Below are positions 1 through 8,606 of a DNA stretch of 41,015 nucleotides, piece after piece (position 1 is the stretch's first letter; each line of letters starts with the position of its first letter). A program made the translations under genes and the position numbers. This DNA comes from Aeromonas media (lineage in GTDB: Bacteria; Pseudomonadota; Gammaproteobacteria; Enterobacterales; Aeromonadaceae). The stretch is taken from assembly GCF_000819985.1 (NCBI RefSeq), contig NZ_CDBZ01000070.1, forward strand, positions 1 to 41,015, given 5' to 3'. Under the pieces are notes generated by a model. The model made no database searches. It worked only from the letters and a program-made list of their open reading frames with translations, and had not been told where the DNA came from.

Positions 1-60
1 TGCCTCCTGCATGGAGACGCGATTAGATCACAGACGATCTGCCTGTTCAAATTTCATTAA
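1..60. other. Non-mshL sequence abutting mshL
   Basis: These first 60 bases are clearly less GC-rich (about 43 %) than the genes that follow. In the mshL frame they end in a TAA at 58-60, directly before codons for QSAIPPW that read straight into MshL. None of the three forward frames gives a plausible secretin signal peptide. I infer that the join near base 60 is a real disruption (insertion element edge, deletion or rearrangement) or an assembly boundary. I could not match the 60 bases to a known insertion-sequence end. Confidence 0.5.
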
Positions 61-1683
61 CAAAGTGCGATCCCGCCCTGGGTGCAGGCCAAAGACGCGC
101 TCAAGCAGGCCATGAACGAGCAGACCCCGACCGCGCCGCTGACTACCCTGCCTCCCTCGGTGCAGAGCGAACTGCTGCAGCTCAACCGTCCCCAGCAGCC
201 CCTGGCGGTTCCGGAGAAACGGCTGCGTATCGCGGCCCATGACGTCGATGCGGTGGAGTTCTTCGGTTCCCTGTTCAAGGGCTCCCGCTACAGCGTGGCC
301 GTCCACCCCGGGGTGGCCGGTGCCATCTCGGTAGAATTGAAAGACGTGACCCTGCAGGAGGCGCTGGCCACGGTCGGCGACATGTACGGCTTCGACGTGC
401 AGCGCAAGGGCAACGTGTTTCATGTCTATCCGGCGGGTCTGCGCACCGAGACCATCCCGGTCAACTATCTGATGATGGCCCGTCGCGGCCTCTCCCGGAC
501 TTCGGTCAGTACCGGCGGGGTGACCGCCAACGACAACAACAATAACGGCAACAACAACGTCGACAGCAGCGGCAACAATAACGGCGGCAACAACAACCTC
601 GGCTCTTCCAACGGGGACAACGGCAACAGCAACAACAGCAACGGCACCCGGATCGAAACGGACAGCAACAACGACTACTGGACCGATCTGCGGGACGCCC
701 TGCAGACCCTGATCGGTACGGGAGACGGACGAGCCGTCATCACCAGTCCCCAGGCGGGGCTGGTCACCGTGCGTGCCTATCCGAAAGAGCTGAAAGCGGT
801 GCGCGAGTTTCTGGATCAGTCCGGCGAACACCTCAAGCGCCAGGTGGTGCTGGAGGCGCGGATCCTGGAGGTCTCCCTCAACGAGGGCTACGAGCAGGGG
901 GTGGACTGGAGCGGCCTCTCCGCCAGCTGGGACGGCAACAAGGGCATCACGGGGGGCGGCTCCCTGCTCGACAGCCCCATCGCCTCGACCCCGAACCAGA
1001 TCTTCAGGGCACTGGGGGGCGGCGCCGGTTTCACCATCTCCGATGGCAACTTCAACGTGGCGGTCAGCCTGCTCAAGACCCAGGGGGACGTGAACACCCT
1101 CTCGAGCCCGCGCGTCACCGCCACCAACAACCAGAAGGCGGTGATCAAGGTGGGGACAGACGAATACTTCGTCACCAACGCCTCGACCACCACCACCACC
1201 TCGGGCAACTCGGCGCCCATCGTCACGCCGAACGTGGAGCTGACCCCCTTCTTCTCCGGCATCGCCCTGGACGTTACCCCGCAGATCGACGAGGCAGGCC
1301 GGGTGCTGCTGCACATCCACCCCTCCGTCATCGACACCGAGGAGCAGAACAAGACCATCAACGTCGGCACGGCGGATCCCCTGGTGCTGCCGCTCGCCAA
1401 GAGCGCCATTCGTGAATCGGATACCGTGGTGCAGGCCAACAACGGCGACATCATCGTCATCGGCGGTCTGATGAAGACCGACAAGCAGGAGATCGTCAGC
1501 AAGGTGCCGCTGCTGGGGGACATCCCCTGGGTCGGCGAGGCCTTCACCAACCGCCGGGAGAGCACCAAGAAGGTCGAGCTGGTGATCCTGCTCAAGCCGA
1601 CCGTGGTGGAGAAGGATACCTGGCAGCAGGAGCTGCAACGCTCCTCCGAGCTGCTCGACAAATGGTATCCGCCCAAGGGCTAA
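61..1683 (+). pseudogene. mshL: MSHA pilus secretin MshL, 5' end missing
   Basis: MshL is the outer-membrane secretin through which the MSHA pilus leaves the cell. The frame is open from base 61 (after TAA 58-60) to TAA 1681-1683. The first usable start inside it is GTG at 82, giving 533 residues with no signal peptide. The N-terminal part resembles the secretin/TonB short domain region. It is followed by a linker very rich in Asn (codons about 520-675), an N1-type domain, and the C-terminal secretin domain, visible as GIALDVTPQIDEAGRVLLHI and GDIIVIGGLMKTDKQE. The C-terminal end looks complete. Since no export signal is encoded here, the protein made from GTG 82 would not reach the outer membrane. 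The gene may be intact in the source genome if the window or contig edge explains the break. It heads the msh genes seen here; mshM follows after 83 bp. Confidence 0.8.
522..675 (+). repeat. AAC-rich low-complexity tract inside mshL
   Basis: Runs of AAC/AAT codons with interspersed GGC, AGC and GAC encode an Asn/Gly/Ser/Asp linker between the N-terminal part and the secretin core of MshL. The triplet pattern could expand or contract without changing frame. Confidence 0.7.
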
Positions 1684-1766
1684 GCCATGAACCAGCATGC
1701 GATTGGCCTTGCCCCCTACGGCCCGTGGCTCTGTGCCACGACAGGCCCCCAGGCCGGTGACGACTC

Positions 1767-2657
1767 ATGTACCTGAGTCACTTCGGCTTGCAGGAGGCGC
1801 CCTTCGGCCTGACCCCGAACACCGGCTTCTACTACGGCCTGCCTCCCCACGAGGAGGCCATGCAGGTGCTGAACTGGGCGCTGGCGCAGGGGGAGGGCTT
1901 CATCAAGGTGACCGGCGAGGTGGGCACCGGCAAGACACTGCTCTGCCGCAAGCTGCTGAGCGAGCTTGGCTCCGAGGCGTGCCCGGTGCGCCTGGCCTGG
2001 TTGCCCAATCCCCACCTCACCCCGGGGGAGCTGCGTACCGCCCTGGCCCTGGAACTGGGGTTGGCGGTGCAGGGAGAGAGCGAGCTGGATCTCACGGATC
2101 GCATCCATCGTCACCTCATCACCCTGCACCAGCAGGGGAGCCGGGTGGTGGTGCTGATCGACGAGGCGCAGGCCCTGCCGGACGAGACCCTGGAGGCCAT
2201 CCGGCTGTTCGGCAACCTGGAGACGGAGTCCAGCAAGCTGTTGCAAATCGTGCTGTTCGGCCAGCCTGAGCTGGATGTCCGGCTGGCCAAGCCCCACCTG
2301 CGCCAGTTGCGCCAGCGCATCGGCTTCTCCTACTGCCTGCGGCCGCTGCGGTGCGACGAGACCCGGGCTTATCTGGAGCACAGGCTGCATGTCTCGGGCT
2401 ATCGCGGGGCGGCGCTGTTTGGCGGCCCGGCCCTGCGCCTGCTGTGGCGGGCGTCCCGCGGCATTCCCCGGCTCATCAACGTGCTGGCCCAGAAGTGCCT
2501 GATGCTGGCCTATGGCCGCGGGGTGCGCCGGATCGACAGCGCCCTGGTGCGACTCGCCGTTCGCGATACCGACGACGCCCGCCGTGGCGCCTTGGTACGC
2601 TGGTGGCCCCTGTTGCTGCTGCTGGGTGCTGCCCTGACCTATGGAGTCTGGTCATGA
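1767..2657 (+). CDS. mshM: MSHA biogenesis ATPase MshM (ExeA-like)
   Basis: The protein has 296 residues and belongs to the AAA ATPases of the ExeA/GspA type. ExeA works with a peptidoglycan-binding partner to place a secretin in the envelope. A Walker A motif, GEVGTGKT, lies at residues 50-57. A Walker B region, VVVLIDEAQ, lies at 127-135. A single hydrophobic segment near the C terminus (WWPLLLLLGAALTYGVW) should anchor it in the inner membrane, with the ATPase in the cytoplasm. ATG 1767 is the start because TGA 1758-1760 closes the frame upstream. The stop overlaps the start of mshN by 4 bp (ATGA), so the two are probably translationally coupled. By family knowledge it helps assemble the MshL secretin. 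Confidence 0.93.
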   Translation: MYLSHFGLQEAPFGLTPNTGFYYGLPPHEEAMQVLNWALAQGEGFIKVTGEVGTGKTLLCRKLLSELGSEACPVRLAWLPNPHLTPGELRTALALELGLAVQGESELDLTDRIHRHLITLHQQGSRVVVLIDEAQALPDETLEAIRLFGNLETESSKLLQIVLFGQPELDVRLAKPHLRQLRQRIGFSYCLRPLRCDETRAYLEHRLHVSGYRGAALFGGPALRLLWRASRGIPRLINVLAQKCLMLAYGRGVRRIDSALVRLAVRDTDDARRGALVRWWPLLLLLGAALTYGVWS

Positions 2658-3769
2658 GCGTGATCAATCAGATGCTCAAAGATCTGGAGCAGCGTCAGTC
2701 AGGATCCGAGGGCGCCGCCGTCTATGTGGCGCCGGTGCGTCAGCAGGGGTGGTGGATGCTGGTGCTGACCCTGTTGTGCACCCTGGCGCTGGCCATCCTC
2801 GGCTGGCGTACCTGGATCTACTGGCAGCAGAGCCAGCGGACGGCGCAGTCGACCGTTCAGTTGACTACCCGGCTCGTCCCGGCGAGCGGTGAGCAGACGC
2901 TGCCTGCCTCCTCTGCCGCCGAGGTGGTTGCCGTTGCCCCCGCACCCCAGGTGGCTGCTGCTTCCGGGGCGGTTGGGGTGGATGGCTCCATAGCGGCGAG
3001 GGCAAGCGACACCGCTGACCTGGCGCCGCAGACCCTGGCCGAGACGCCGCCAGAGGATGACGTCATCCCGAGCGACGAAGAGTTGCAGCCGGATCTCTAT
3101 GCCGAGCTGGCGGCCGAGCAGGATGCCGAAGAGGCGCCAGTGCCGACAGCCCCGCGCAAGCCCGGAATCTTGAAGATAGAGACGGTGGAGCTCTCCGAGC
3201 CCGAGCTGGCGGCCCTGGCCGAGCGCAAGGCGACCACCGCCATGGCCAAGGGTCAGATGCAGGAAGCGCAGGACAACTACTACGAGGTGCTGGTCCATGA
3301 CCCGCACAATCAGGGGGCGCGGGAACAGCTGGCTGGCCTGCTCTATGGGGCGGGACGGCTGGCGGAGGCCGGCCAGGTGCTGGAAGAGGGGTTGAGACTG
3401 GATCCCGAGCAGGCCGACCTGCGTCTGCTGCTGGCCCGGGTGGCCATCGGTGGCGGTGATCGCCAGAAGGCGCTGGACTGGCTGACCGGCTATCAACCGG
3501 ATCTGGCCGCCAATCTGGATTACTACGCCACCTGGGCCGGGCTTGCCCAGGAGCTGGGTCAGCCTGCCCAGGCGTCGGAGCTCTACGTCAAGCTGCTGCG
3601 CCAGCAGCCGGATCAGGGGCGCTGGTGGCTGGGGCTCGGCGTGGCCGAGGATGGCCAGGGCCATCGCCAGCGTGCGCTGGATGCCTATCGTAACGCCCAG
3701 TTGCACGGGAACCTGGGCGAGGCCTCGACCCGCTGGCTGGAACAGCGAATTGCACAGCTTGCCCCCTGA
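2654..3769 (+). CDS. mshN: MSHA biogenesis protein MshN, TPR protein
   Basis: The protein has 371 residues and begins MSVINQMLKDLEQRQ, the usual MshN start. This is a GspB-like cytoplasmic N-terminus followed by one membrane segment at about residues 34-55. Next comes an Ala/Pro/Glu-rich stretch likely to span the periplasm. The C-terminal half has tetratricopeptide-type helices (for example around ALAERKATTAMAKGQMQEAQ and GAGRLAEAGQVLEEGLRLDP). It probably forms a bridge between the MshM ATPase and the secretin or peptidoglycan. ATG 2654 overlaps the mshM stop by 4 bp. An in-frame extension upstream of 2654 lies inside mshM and is not needed. Confidence 0.92.
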   Translation: MSVINQMLKDLEQRQSGSEGAAVYVAPVRQQGWWMLVLTLLCTLALAILGWRTWIYWQQSQRTAQSTVQLTTRLVPASGEQTLPASSAAEVVAVAPAPQVAAASGAVGVDGSIAARASDTADLAPQTLAETPPEDDVIPSDEELQPDLYAELAAEQDAEEAPVPTAPRKPGILKIETVELSEPELAALAERKATTAMAKGQMQEAQDNYYEVLVHDPHNQGAREQLAGLLYGAGRLAEAGQVLEEGLRLDPEQADLRLLLARVAIGGGDRQKALDWLTGYQPDLAANLDYYATWAGLAQELGQPAQASELYVKLLRQQPDQGRWWLGLGVAEDGQGHRQRALDAYRNAQLHGNLGEASTRWLEQRIAQLAP

Positions 3770-3801
3770 CGGGCAGCCGGGATCACTTTTTTGGAGTTTG
3801 C

Positions 3802-5514
3802 ATGGCACAACCCAGACTGAAAATGCGCCTCGGCGACCTACTGGTACAGGAGCGGATCATCTCGGATGATCAGTTGCAGCTCGCCCTGCAGCAGCAGCGC
3901 CACACCGGCCGCAAGCTGGGCACCACCCTCATCGATCTCGGCTTCATCAGCGAGGTGCAACTGCTGACCTTCCTCGCCCGTCAGCTGGATGTGCCCTTCT
4001 TCGATCTCAACAACCTCACCATAGACGCCTCGGCCGTGACCCTGTTGCCCGAGGTGCAGGCGCGCCGCTACCGGGCGCTGGCGGTCAACCTCAGCGACGA
4101 CAAGGTCACCGTGGTGATGTCGGATCCCGCCGACTTGAGCGCCCTCGATGCCATCGCCGCCCTGCTGAGTCCGCGGGAGCTGGTGCTGGCGGTGGCCCGG
4201 GAAGGCCAGTTGCTGGAGTATTTCGACCGCCTCTATCGCCGCACCCGGGAGATAGAGAACTTCGCGGTGCAGCTGCACGAGGAGCATCAGGAGACCGGCT
4301 TCGAGCTGGGTGCCAGCAGCCTCAACGCCGGGGCCGACGAGGGGGAGGCGACGGTGGCCAAGCTGCTGCGCTCCCTGTTCGAAGACGCGGTGCAGGTGGG
4401 AGCCTCGGACATTCATATCGAGCCGGACGAGAAGGTGCTGCGCATCCGCCAGCGCATCGACGGCGTGCTGCACGAGAACATCCTGAGCGAGGTGCGCATC
4501 GCCCAGGCGCTGGTGCTGCGTCTGAAGCTGGTGGCCGGGCTCGACATCTCGGAGAAGCGGCTGCCCCAGGATGGCCGCTTCGCCATGAAGGTACGCGGTC
4601 GTGACGTGGATGTGCGGATGTCCACCATGCCGGTGCAGTACGGGGAATCCGTGGTGATGCGGCTGCTGGATCAATCCACCGGCATACTGTCGCTGGCCGA
4701 GACCGGCATGCCACCCGCCATCCTGACCCGCTTCCGCCGCCAGCTCAAGCGCCCGCACGGCATGATACTGGTGACGGGGCCCACCGGCAGCGGCAAGACC
4801 ACCACGCTCTATGGCGCCCTCTCCGAACTCAACCAGGCCAGCCACAAGATCATCACGGTGGAAGATCCGGTGGAGTACCGGCTGCCTCGCGTCAACCAGG
4901 TGCAGGTCAATCACAAGATCGGCCTCACCTTCTCCCAGGTGCTGCGTTCCACCCTGCGCCAGGATCCTGACATCCTGCTGGTGGGGGAGATGCGAGACAA
5001 CGAGACGGTGGAGATTGGCCTGCGCGGTGCCATCACCGGCCATCTGGTGCTGACCACCTTGCACACCAACGACGCCGTCACCAGTGCCCTGCGCCTCATC
5101 GACATGGGGGCTCCCGGCTATCTGGTGGCGAGCGCCCTGCGGGCCGTGGTGGCCCAGCGGCTGGTGCGGCGAGTGTGCGAACACTGCGCTTGTGAGACGG
5201 CACCGGATGAGGGGCAGGCCACTTGGCTTGGCGCGCTCTCCGGCGAGATGCCGGGTCAGCACGTCTATCGCAAGGGGCGCGGCTGCCAGAGCTGCAACTT
5301 CACCGGCTATGCGGGCCGGATCGGGGTCTACGAGTTGCTGGAGCTGGATCAATCCATGATGGATGCCCTGCGTCGCAACGATGCCGAGGGCTTTGCCCGG
5401 GCGGCGCGCGAGCACGAGCACTACCGGCCGCTGGCCCTGACTGCCCTCGACTATGCCCGGGAGGGGATCACCTCGGTGGACGAGGTGCTGCGGCTGGCCG
5501 AGGATCTGGGCTAA
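3802..5514 (+). CDS. mshE: MSHA pilus extension ATPase MshE
   Basis: The protein has 570 residues and belongs to the GspE/PilB family of hexameric ATPases that drive pilus polymerisation from the cytoplasm. The N-terminal MshEN domain, known in Vibrio cholerae to bind cyclic di-GMP, is visible as two tandem 24-residue motifs starting at RLGDLL and KLGTTL (from about residue 10). The first copy carries Arg where the family motif has a conserved Gly, and the second starts with Lys instead of Arg. Walker A is GPTGSGKT at residues 326-333. Asp box EDPVEYR and Walker B ILLVGEMRDNET follow. A zinc-binding tetracysteine site uses C459, C462 or C464, C495 and C498. The gene is preceded by TGGAG as a ribosome site, and mshG follows after 3 bp. 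Confidence 0.95.
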   Translation: MAQPRLKMRLGDLLVQERIISDDQLQLALQQQRHTGRKLGTTLIDLGFISEVQLLTFLARQLDVPFFDLNNLTIDASAVTLLPEVQARRYRALAVNLSDDKVTVVMSDPADLSALDAIAALLSPRELVLAVAREGQLLEYFDRLYRRTREIENFAVQLHEEHQETGFELGASSLNAGADEGEATVAKLLRSLFEDAVQVGASDIHIEPDEKVLRIRQRIDGVLHENILSEVRIAQALVLRLKLVAGLDISEKRLPQDGRFAMKVRGRDVDVRMSTMPVQYGESVVMRLLDQSTGILSLAETGMPPAILTRFRRQLKRPHGMILVTGPTGSGKTTTLYGALSELNQASHKIITVEDPVEYRLPRVNQVQVNHKIGLTFSQVLRSTLRQDPDILLVGEMRDNETVEIGLRGAITGHLVLTTLHTNDAVTSALRLIDMGAPGYLVASALRAVVAQRLVRRVCEHCACETAPDEGQATWLGALSGEMPGQHVYRKGRGCQSCNFTGYAGRIGVYELLELDQSMMDALRRNDAEGFARAAREHEHYRPLALTALDYAREGITSVDEVLRLAEDLG

Positions 5515-5517
5515 GTC

Positions 5518-6738
5518 ATGGGATCATTTGCGTACAAGGGCCGCGACAGCCAGGGCAATGCCGTCAACGGCGTGGTGGAGGCCGCCAGCGAGCTGGCCGC
5601 CGCCGAGCAACTGATGCGCCGTGGCGTGATGCCTATCGAGCTGAAGGCGGGCAAGGCCAGATCCGCCGCCATCGACTGGTCCCTGCTGCTGGAGGGGGGC
5701 GTCAAGCTGGAGGAGCTGGTGGTGTTCAGCCGCCAGATGTATGCCCTGACCCGGGCGGGCATCCCCATACTGCGTGCCATCGCCGGGCTGGAGGAGAGCG
5801 CCCACAGCAAGCCCCTCAAGCGGGCACTGCACGCCCTGGGGGAGGATCTTGGCAACGGGCGGCCGCTGTCGAGCTCGATGCAGGCTCACCCCAAGGTGTT
5901 CAGCAGCCTGTTCGTGGCCATCATCCACGTCGGCGAGAACACCGGCCAGCTGGAGGAGGCCTTCCTGCAGCTCGCCAACTATTTCGATCTGGAGCTGGAG
6001 ACCCGCAAGCGGATCAAGACTGCCATGCGCTACCCCAGCTTCGTGATGATAGCCATCGGCATCGCCATGGTGATCCTCAACATCATGGTGATCCCGGTGT
6101 TTGCCGGCATGTTCGCCAAGTTCGGGGTAGAGCTGCCGCTCGCGACCCGGATCCTGCTCGCCACCTCCCACTTCTTCGTCCACTACTGGTGGCTGCTGCT
6201 CGCGATCTTGGTGGGAACGATCGTCGGCTGGCGGCGCTGGGTCGCCACGGCCCGGGGCAAGCTGACCTGGCACCGATGGCAGCTCAGGCTGCCCATCGTC
6301 GGCACCATCATAGAGCGCTCCCTGCTGGCCCGCTTCGCCCGCAGTTTCTCCATGATGCTCAAGGCCGGGGTGCCGCTGAACACGGCGCTGACCCTGGTGG
6401 CCGATGCGGTGGACAACGCCTGGATGGCGGGGCAGATCCGCGACATGCGGGGCGGTATCGAGCGAGGCGAGAGCCTGCTGCGCACCGCCGGCGCCAGCGG
6501 CCTGTTCACCCCTCTGGTGATGCAGATGATCGCGGTGGGGGAAGAGACGGGCCAGGTGGACGAGCTGCTGCACGAGGCGGCCGAGTATTACGAGCGGGAG
6601 GTGGATTATGACCTCAAGAGCCTCACCGCCCGCATCGAGCCGATCCTCATCGGCATAGTGGCCGTCATGGTGCTGGTGCTGGCGCTCGGTATCTTCACGC
6701 CCATGTGGGACATGATGCGAGCGGTTCGCGGCCAGTGA
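5518..6738 (+). CDS. mshG: MSHA inner-membrane platform protein MshG
   Basis: The protein has 406 residues and belongs to the GspF/PilC family, the polytopic inner-membrane platform on which pilins are assembled. Two T2SF domains are visible, each starting with the family pattern (FSRQMYALTRAGIPILRAI and FARSFSMMLKAGVPLNTAL). Hydrophobic segments lie near residues 168-190, 220-240 and 378-397. It starts 3 bp after mshE and ends in ...MMRAVRGQ then TGA. The last 48 bases of the gene are the parent unit of the degraded tandem array that fills the following intergenic gap. It works with MshE. Confidence 0.95.
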   Translation: MGSFAYKGRDSQGNAVNGVVEAASELAAAEQLMRRGVMPIELKAGKARSAAIDWSLLLEGGVKLEELVVFSRQMYALTRAGIPILRAIAGLEESAHSKPLKRALHALGEDLGNGRPLSSSMQAHPKVFSSLFVAIIHVGENTGQLEEAFLQLANYFDLELETRKRIKTAMRYPSFVMIAIGIAMVILNIMVIPVFAGMFAKFGVELPLATRILLATSHFFVHYWWLLLAILVGTIVGWRRWVATARGKLTWHRWQLRLPIVGTIIERSLLARFARSFSMMLKAGVPLNTALTLVADAVDNAWMAGQIRDMRGGIERGESLLRTAGASGLFTPLVMQMIAVGEETGQVDELLHEAAEYYEREVDYDLKSLTARIEPILIGIVAVMVLVLALGIFTPMWDMMRAVRGQ

Positions 6739-6901
6739 TGTGGTTCAGCATCTTCACTCCTCCTGGTGGGGGACATGATGCGAGCGGTGCGCGGTCAGTA
6801 GGCGGTATCTTCACTCCCCTGATGGTGGGACATGATGCGAGCGGTGCGCGGTCAATGACAGGCCGCGGGATCTTCACTCCTCAAGGTAGGGGCCAGTGAT
6901 G
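6691..6901 (+). repeat. Imperfect tandem array copied from the mshG 3' end
   Basis: Four units begin with ATCTTCAC: unit A 6691-6749 (the mshG C-terminal codons plus stop), B 6750-6806 (57 bp), C 6807-6869 (63 bp), and D 6870-6901 (an internally deleted copy ending GGCCAGTGATG like unit A). A 28-base core at 6707-6734, 6770-6797 and 6827-6854 is identical in B and C and differs at two bases in A. The copies have lost the mshG frame. One shifted + frame (6705-6899) and one - frame (6877-6695) stay open across the array. Confidence 0.9.
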
Positions 6902-6936
6902 CATGCTGTTTGCGGTAGACAAGGGGCGAGAGAGGC

Positions 6937-7398
6937 ATGAGCAGACAGACCGAGCAGGATGAGCGCTGGCTGGGGGGCTACAGGCGGATGGTCGTCTGTG
7001 CCCTGTTGCTGGTCATCCTTGGCACCCTGGCCCTGAGCTATCGCAGCCACAGGGCAGAGGCGCTGGCGGTCAGCCTGAGCCTGCTGGGGGAGCAGTTTGC
7101 CGAGCGGGCCCAGCGACTGCACGGGCGCTGGCTCGATGAGCGGCGACCCGCCGTGCTGCATGCAGAGGGGGTGGCCTGGCAGTTCGATGAACGGGGCTGG
7201 CCGCTGGCGGTGTTGCCGCTGCAGTCCCCGTCCGGGAACTGCCGCCAGCTCTGGTTGATGCTGATCGGCCCGGACGATCCGGGGTCGCCATCCTGGCAGG
7301 CCCTCGCCAGCCAGGATGGGGGCGGCTGCGAGTTTGGTTGGGAGGGGCATTGGTTGCGCTACAGTTTCAGCGATGGCCGGGTACTGTCAAAGCCGTGA
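6937..7398 (+). CDS. mshF: MSHA biogenesis protein MshF
   Basis: The protein has 153 residues. It has a short charged N-terminus, then one hydrophobic segment (residues about 18-35, MVVCALLLVILGTLALSY) and a periplasmic domain with two Cys residues near the C terminus that could form a disulfide. Position between mshG and mshB and overall layout match MshF, whose exact role is not established. ATG 6937 follows a GAGAGAGG ribosome site. A 198-bp gap filled mostly by the mshG-derived repeats separates it from mshG, unlike the close packing of the rest of the locus. Confidence 0.85.
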   Translation: MSRQTEQDERWLGGYRRMVVCALLLVILGTLALSYRSHRAEALAVSLSLLGEQFAERAQRLHGRWLDERRPAVLHAEGVAWQFDERGWPLAVLPLQSPSGNCRQLWLMLIGPDDPGSPSWQALASQDGGGCEFGWEGHWLRYSFSDGRVLSKP

Positions 7399-7474
7399 GG
7401 CGATCTCTCAAGTGCTTCAGCCACATGATTTTTTTCTATCTGCATGAAATAATGCGGACCATTACGGAGGTAGC

Positions 7475-8134
7475 ATGGCAGCAAAGAGAGTGAGCACCGG
7501 CCAGGGACCAGGTCAGATGGCCGGTTTTTCCCTGATAGAGCTGGTGATCGTCATCGTGATCCTGGGGATCCTGGCCGTCACCGCCTTGCCCCGTTTTCTC
7601 GACGTGACCGACGAGGCGAAGAAGGCCAGCGTGGAAGGGGTGTCCGGCGGTTTCGCCACCGGGGTCTCCCTGGTGCGGGCCCAGTGGGAAGCCGAGGGTC
7701 GTGCCAAGCAGGACAGCCTCAACACTGTGTTGTACGACGGTTCCCGTTTCTATCTGACCACGCCGACCGACAGCCAGGTCAGCAATGGCGAGCTCTCCCC
7801 CGGTTATCCCATGGACACGGCGGCGAGCGGCGCTCCCGATGTGGACCCGGCCAATCTGACGGCGACCCGCTGTCTCAATATTTGGGAGGGCTTGTTGCAG
7901 AATCCTCCCAAGGCTACTGCCAACTTTGACGAGGTGCGCGGTAGCGGCAATGACCTGAAGTTCTATGCCACGGTGAGCAACAATGGACTGGATTCGGTCT
8001 GCCGTTACTATCTGGTCAACAGCCTGAGCAAGGGAAGTGATGGGCGCTATCAGGACCCGCAAGGGAGCACCGATGCCTACATGAGTTTCAGTTACCGCCC
8101 GGCCTCCGGCCAGGTGACCACCCATATCAATTGA
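7475..8134 (+). CDS. mshB: MSHA minor pilin MshB
   Basis: The 219-residue type IV pilin-like protein has a 17-residue leader ending in Gly before FSLIELVIVIVILGIL, the prepilin peptidase site with the conserved Glu at mature position 5. The hydrophobic N-terminal helix and a C-terminal Cys pair region (RCLNIW ... VCRYYL) are as in pilins. A good ribosome site (ACGGAGGT) precedes ATG 7475. A 76-bp AT-richer gap before it may hold a promoter, though I see no clear -35/-10 pair. It probably forms part of the pilus tip or initiation complex, by analogy with other minor pilins. mshA follows after 18 bp. Confidence 0.92.
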   Translation: MAAKRVSTGQGPGQMAGFSLIELVIVIVILGILAVTALPRFLDVTDEAKKASVEGVSGGFATGVSLVRAQWEAEGRAKQDSLNTVLYDGSRFYLTTPTDSQVSNGELSPGYPMDTAASGAPDVDPANLTATRCLNIWEGLLQNPPKATANFDEVRGSGNDLKFYATVSNNGLDSVCRYYLVNSLSKGSDGRYQDPQGSTDAYMSFSYRPASGQVTTHIN

Positions 8135-8152
8135 TAAACCGAGGAAAACGTA

Positions 8153-8593
8153 ATGAAAAAGCAGGCGGGTTTTACCCTGATCGAACTGGTGATCGTGATC
8201 ATCATCCTGGGCATTCTGGCGGTCACCGCCGCGCCCAAGTTCCTGAATCTGCAGGATGACGCCAAGAAGTCTGCCGCGCAGGGCGTGCAGGCAGCAGTGA
8301 GCAGTTCGGCCCAGCTGGTCTATAGCAAGTCAGCTCTGGAAGGGGTTGAGCGTGAGCCTTCTGATGCGGTCAGCAGCAGCGACGGTACCAACATTGATGT
8401 TGTGTATGGCTATCCGGCGGCAACCGATGCAGGTATCAAGAATGCAGTCACCATTGACGGTTCTTGGAGTGGCAAGGTATCCAGCGCTGTTGGTAACTAT
8501 GTGTTCTCCACCAGTAGCTCCAAATGCACCGTGAACTACAAAGAGGCGGATGATACTACCGCTGCAGTAACTACTCTTGTGGGCTGCGAATAA
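8153..8593 (+). CDS. mshA: MSHA major pilin MshA
   Basis: The 146-residue protein is the structural subunit of the MSHA pilus. The leader MKKQAG is cut before FTLIELVIVIIILGILAVTA, with Glu5. Two Cys residues near the C terminus (SSKCTVN and LVGCE) define the disulfide-bonded D region. Codons from about 8334 to 8590 are visibly less GC-rich than neighbouring genes, as often seen in surface-exposed variable pilin regions. GAGGAAA before ATG 8153 is a strong ribosome site. The strong terminator at 8607-8633 would make mshA the last gene of a highly expressed transcript, with limited read-through into mshC. Confidence 0.94.
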   Translation: MKKQAGFTLIELVIVIIILGILAVTAAPKFLNLQDDAKKSAAQGVQAAVSSSAQLVYSKSALEGVEREPSDAVSSSDGTNIDVVYGYPAATDAGIKNAVTIDGSWSGKVSSAVGNYVFSTSSSKCTVNYKEADDTTAAVTTLVGCE

Positions 8594-8606
8594 TAATGTT
8601 GTGCTG

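Noticed and set aside
28-1698. Antisense open frame opposite mshL
   Set aside because: The sense frame encodes a clear secretin; the antisense product has poly-Val/Asp stretches produced by the Asn repeat and codon bias.
1687-1776. 29-codon ORF in the mshL-mshM gap
   Set aside because: No ribosome site of note, no recognisable features, and it runs into the mshM start; probably chance.
6691-6901. CRISPR array in the mshG-mshF gap
   Set aside because: The units are contiguous decayed copies of mshG coding sequence, without unique spacers of constant length.
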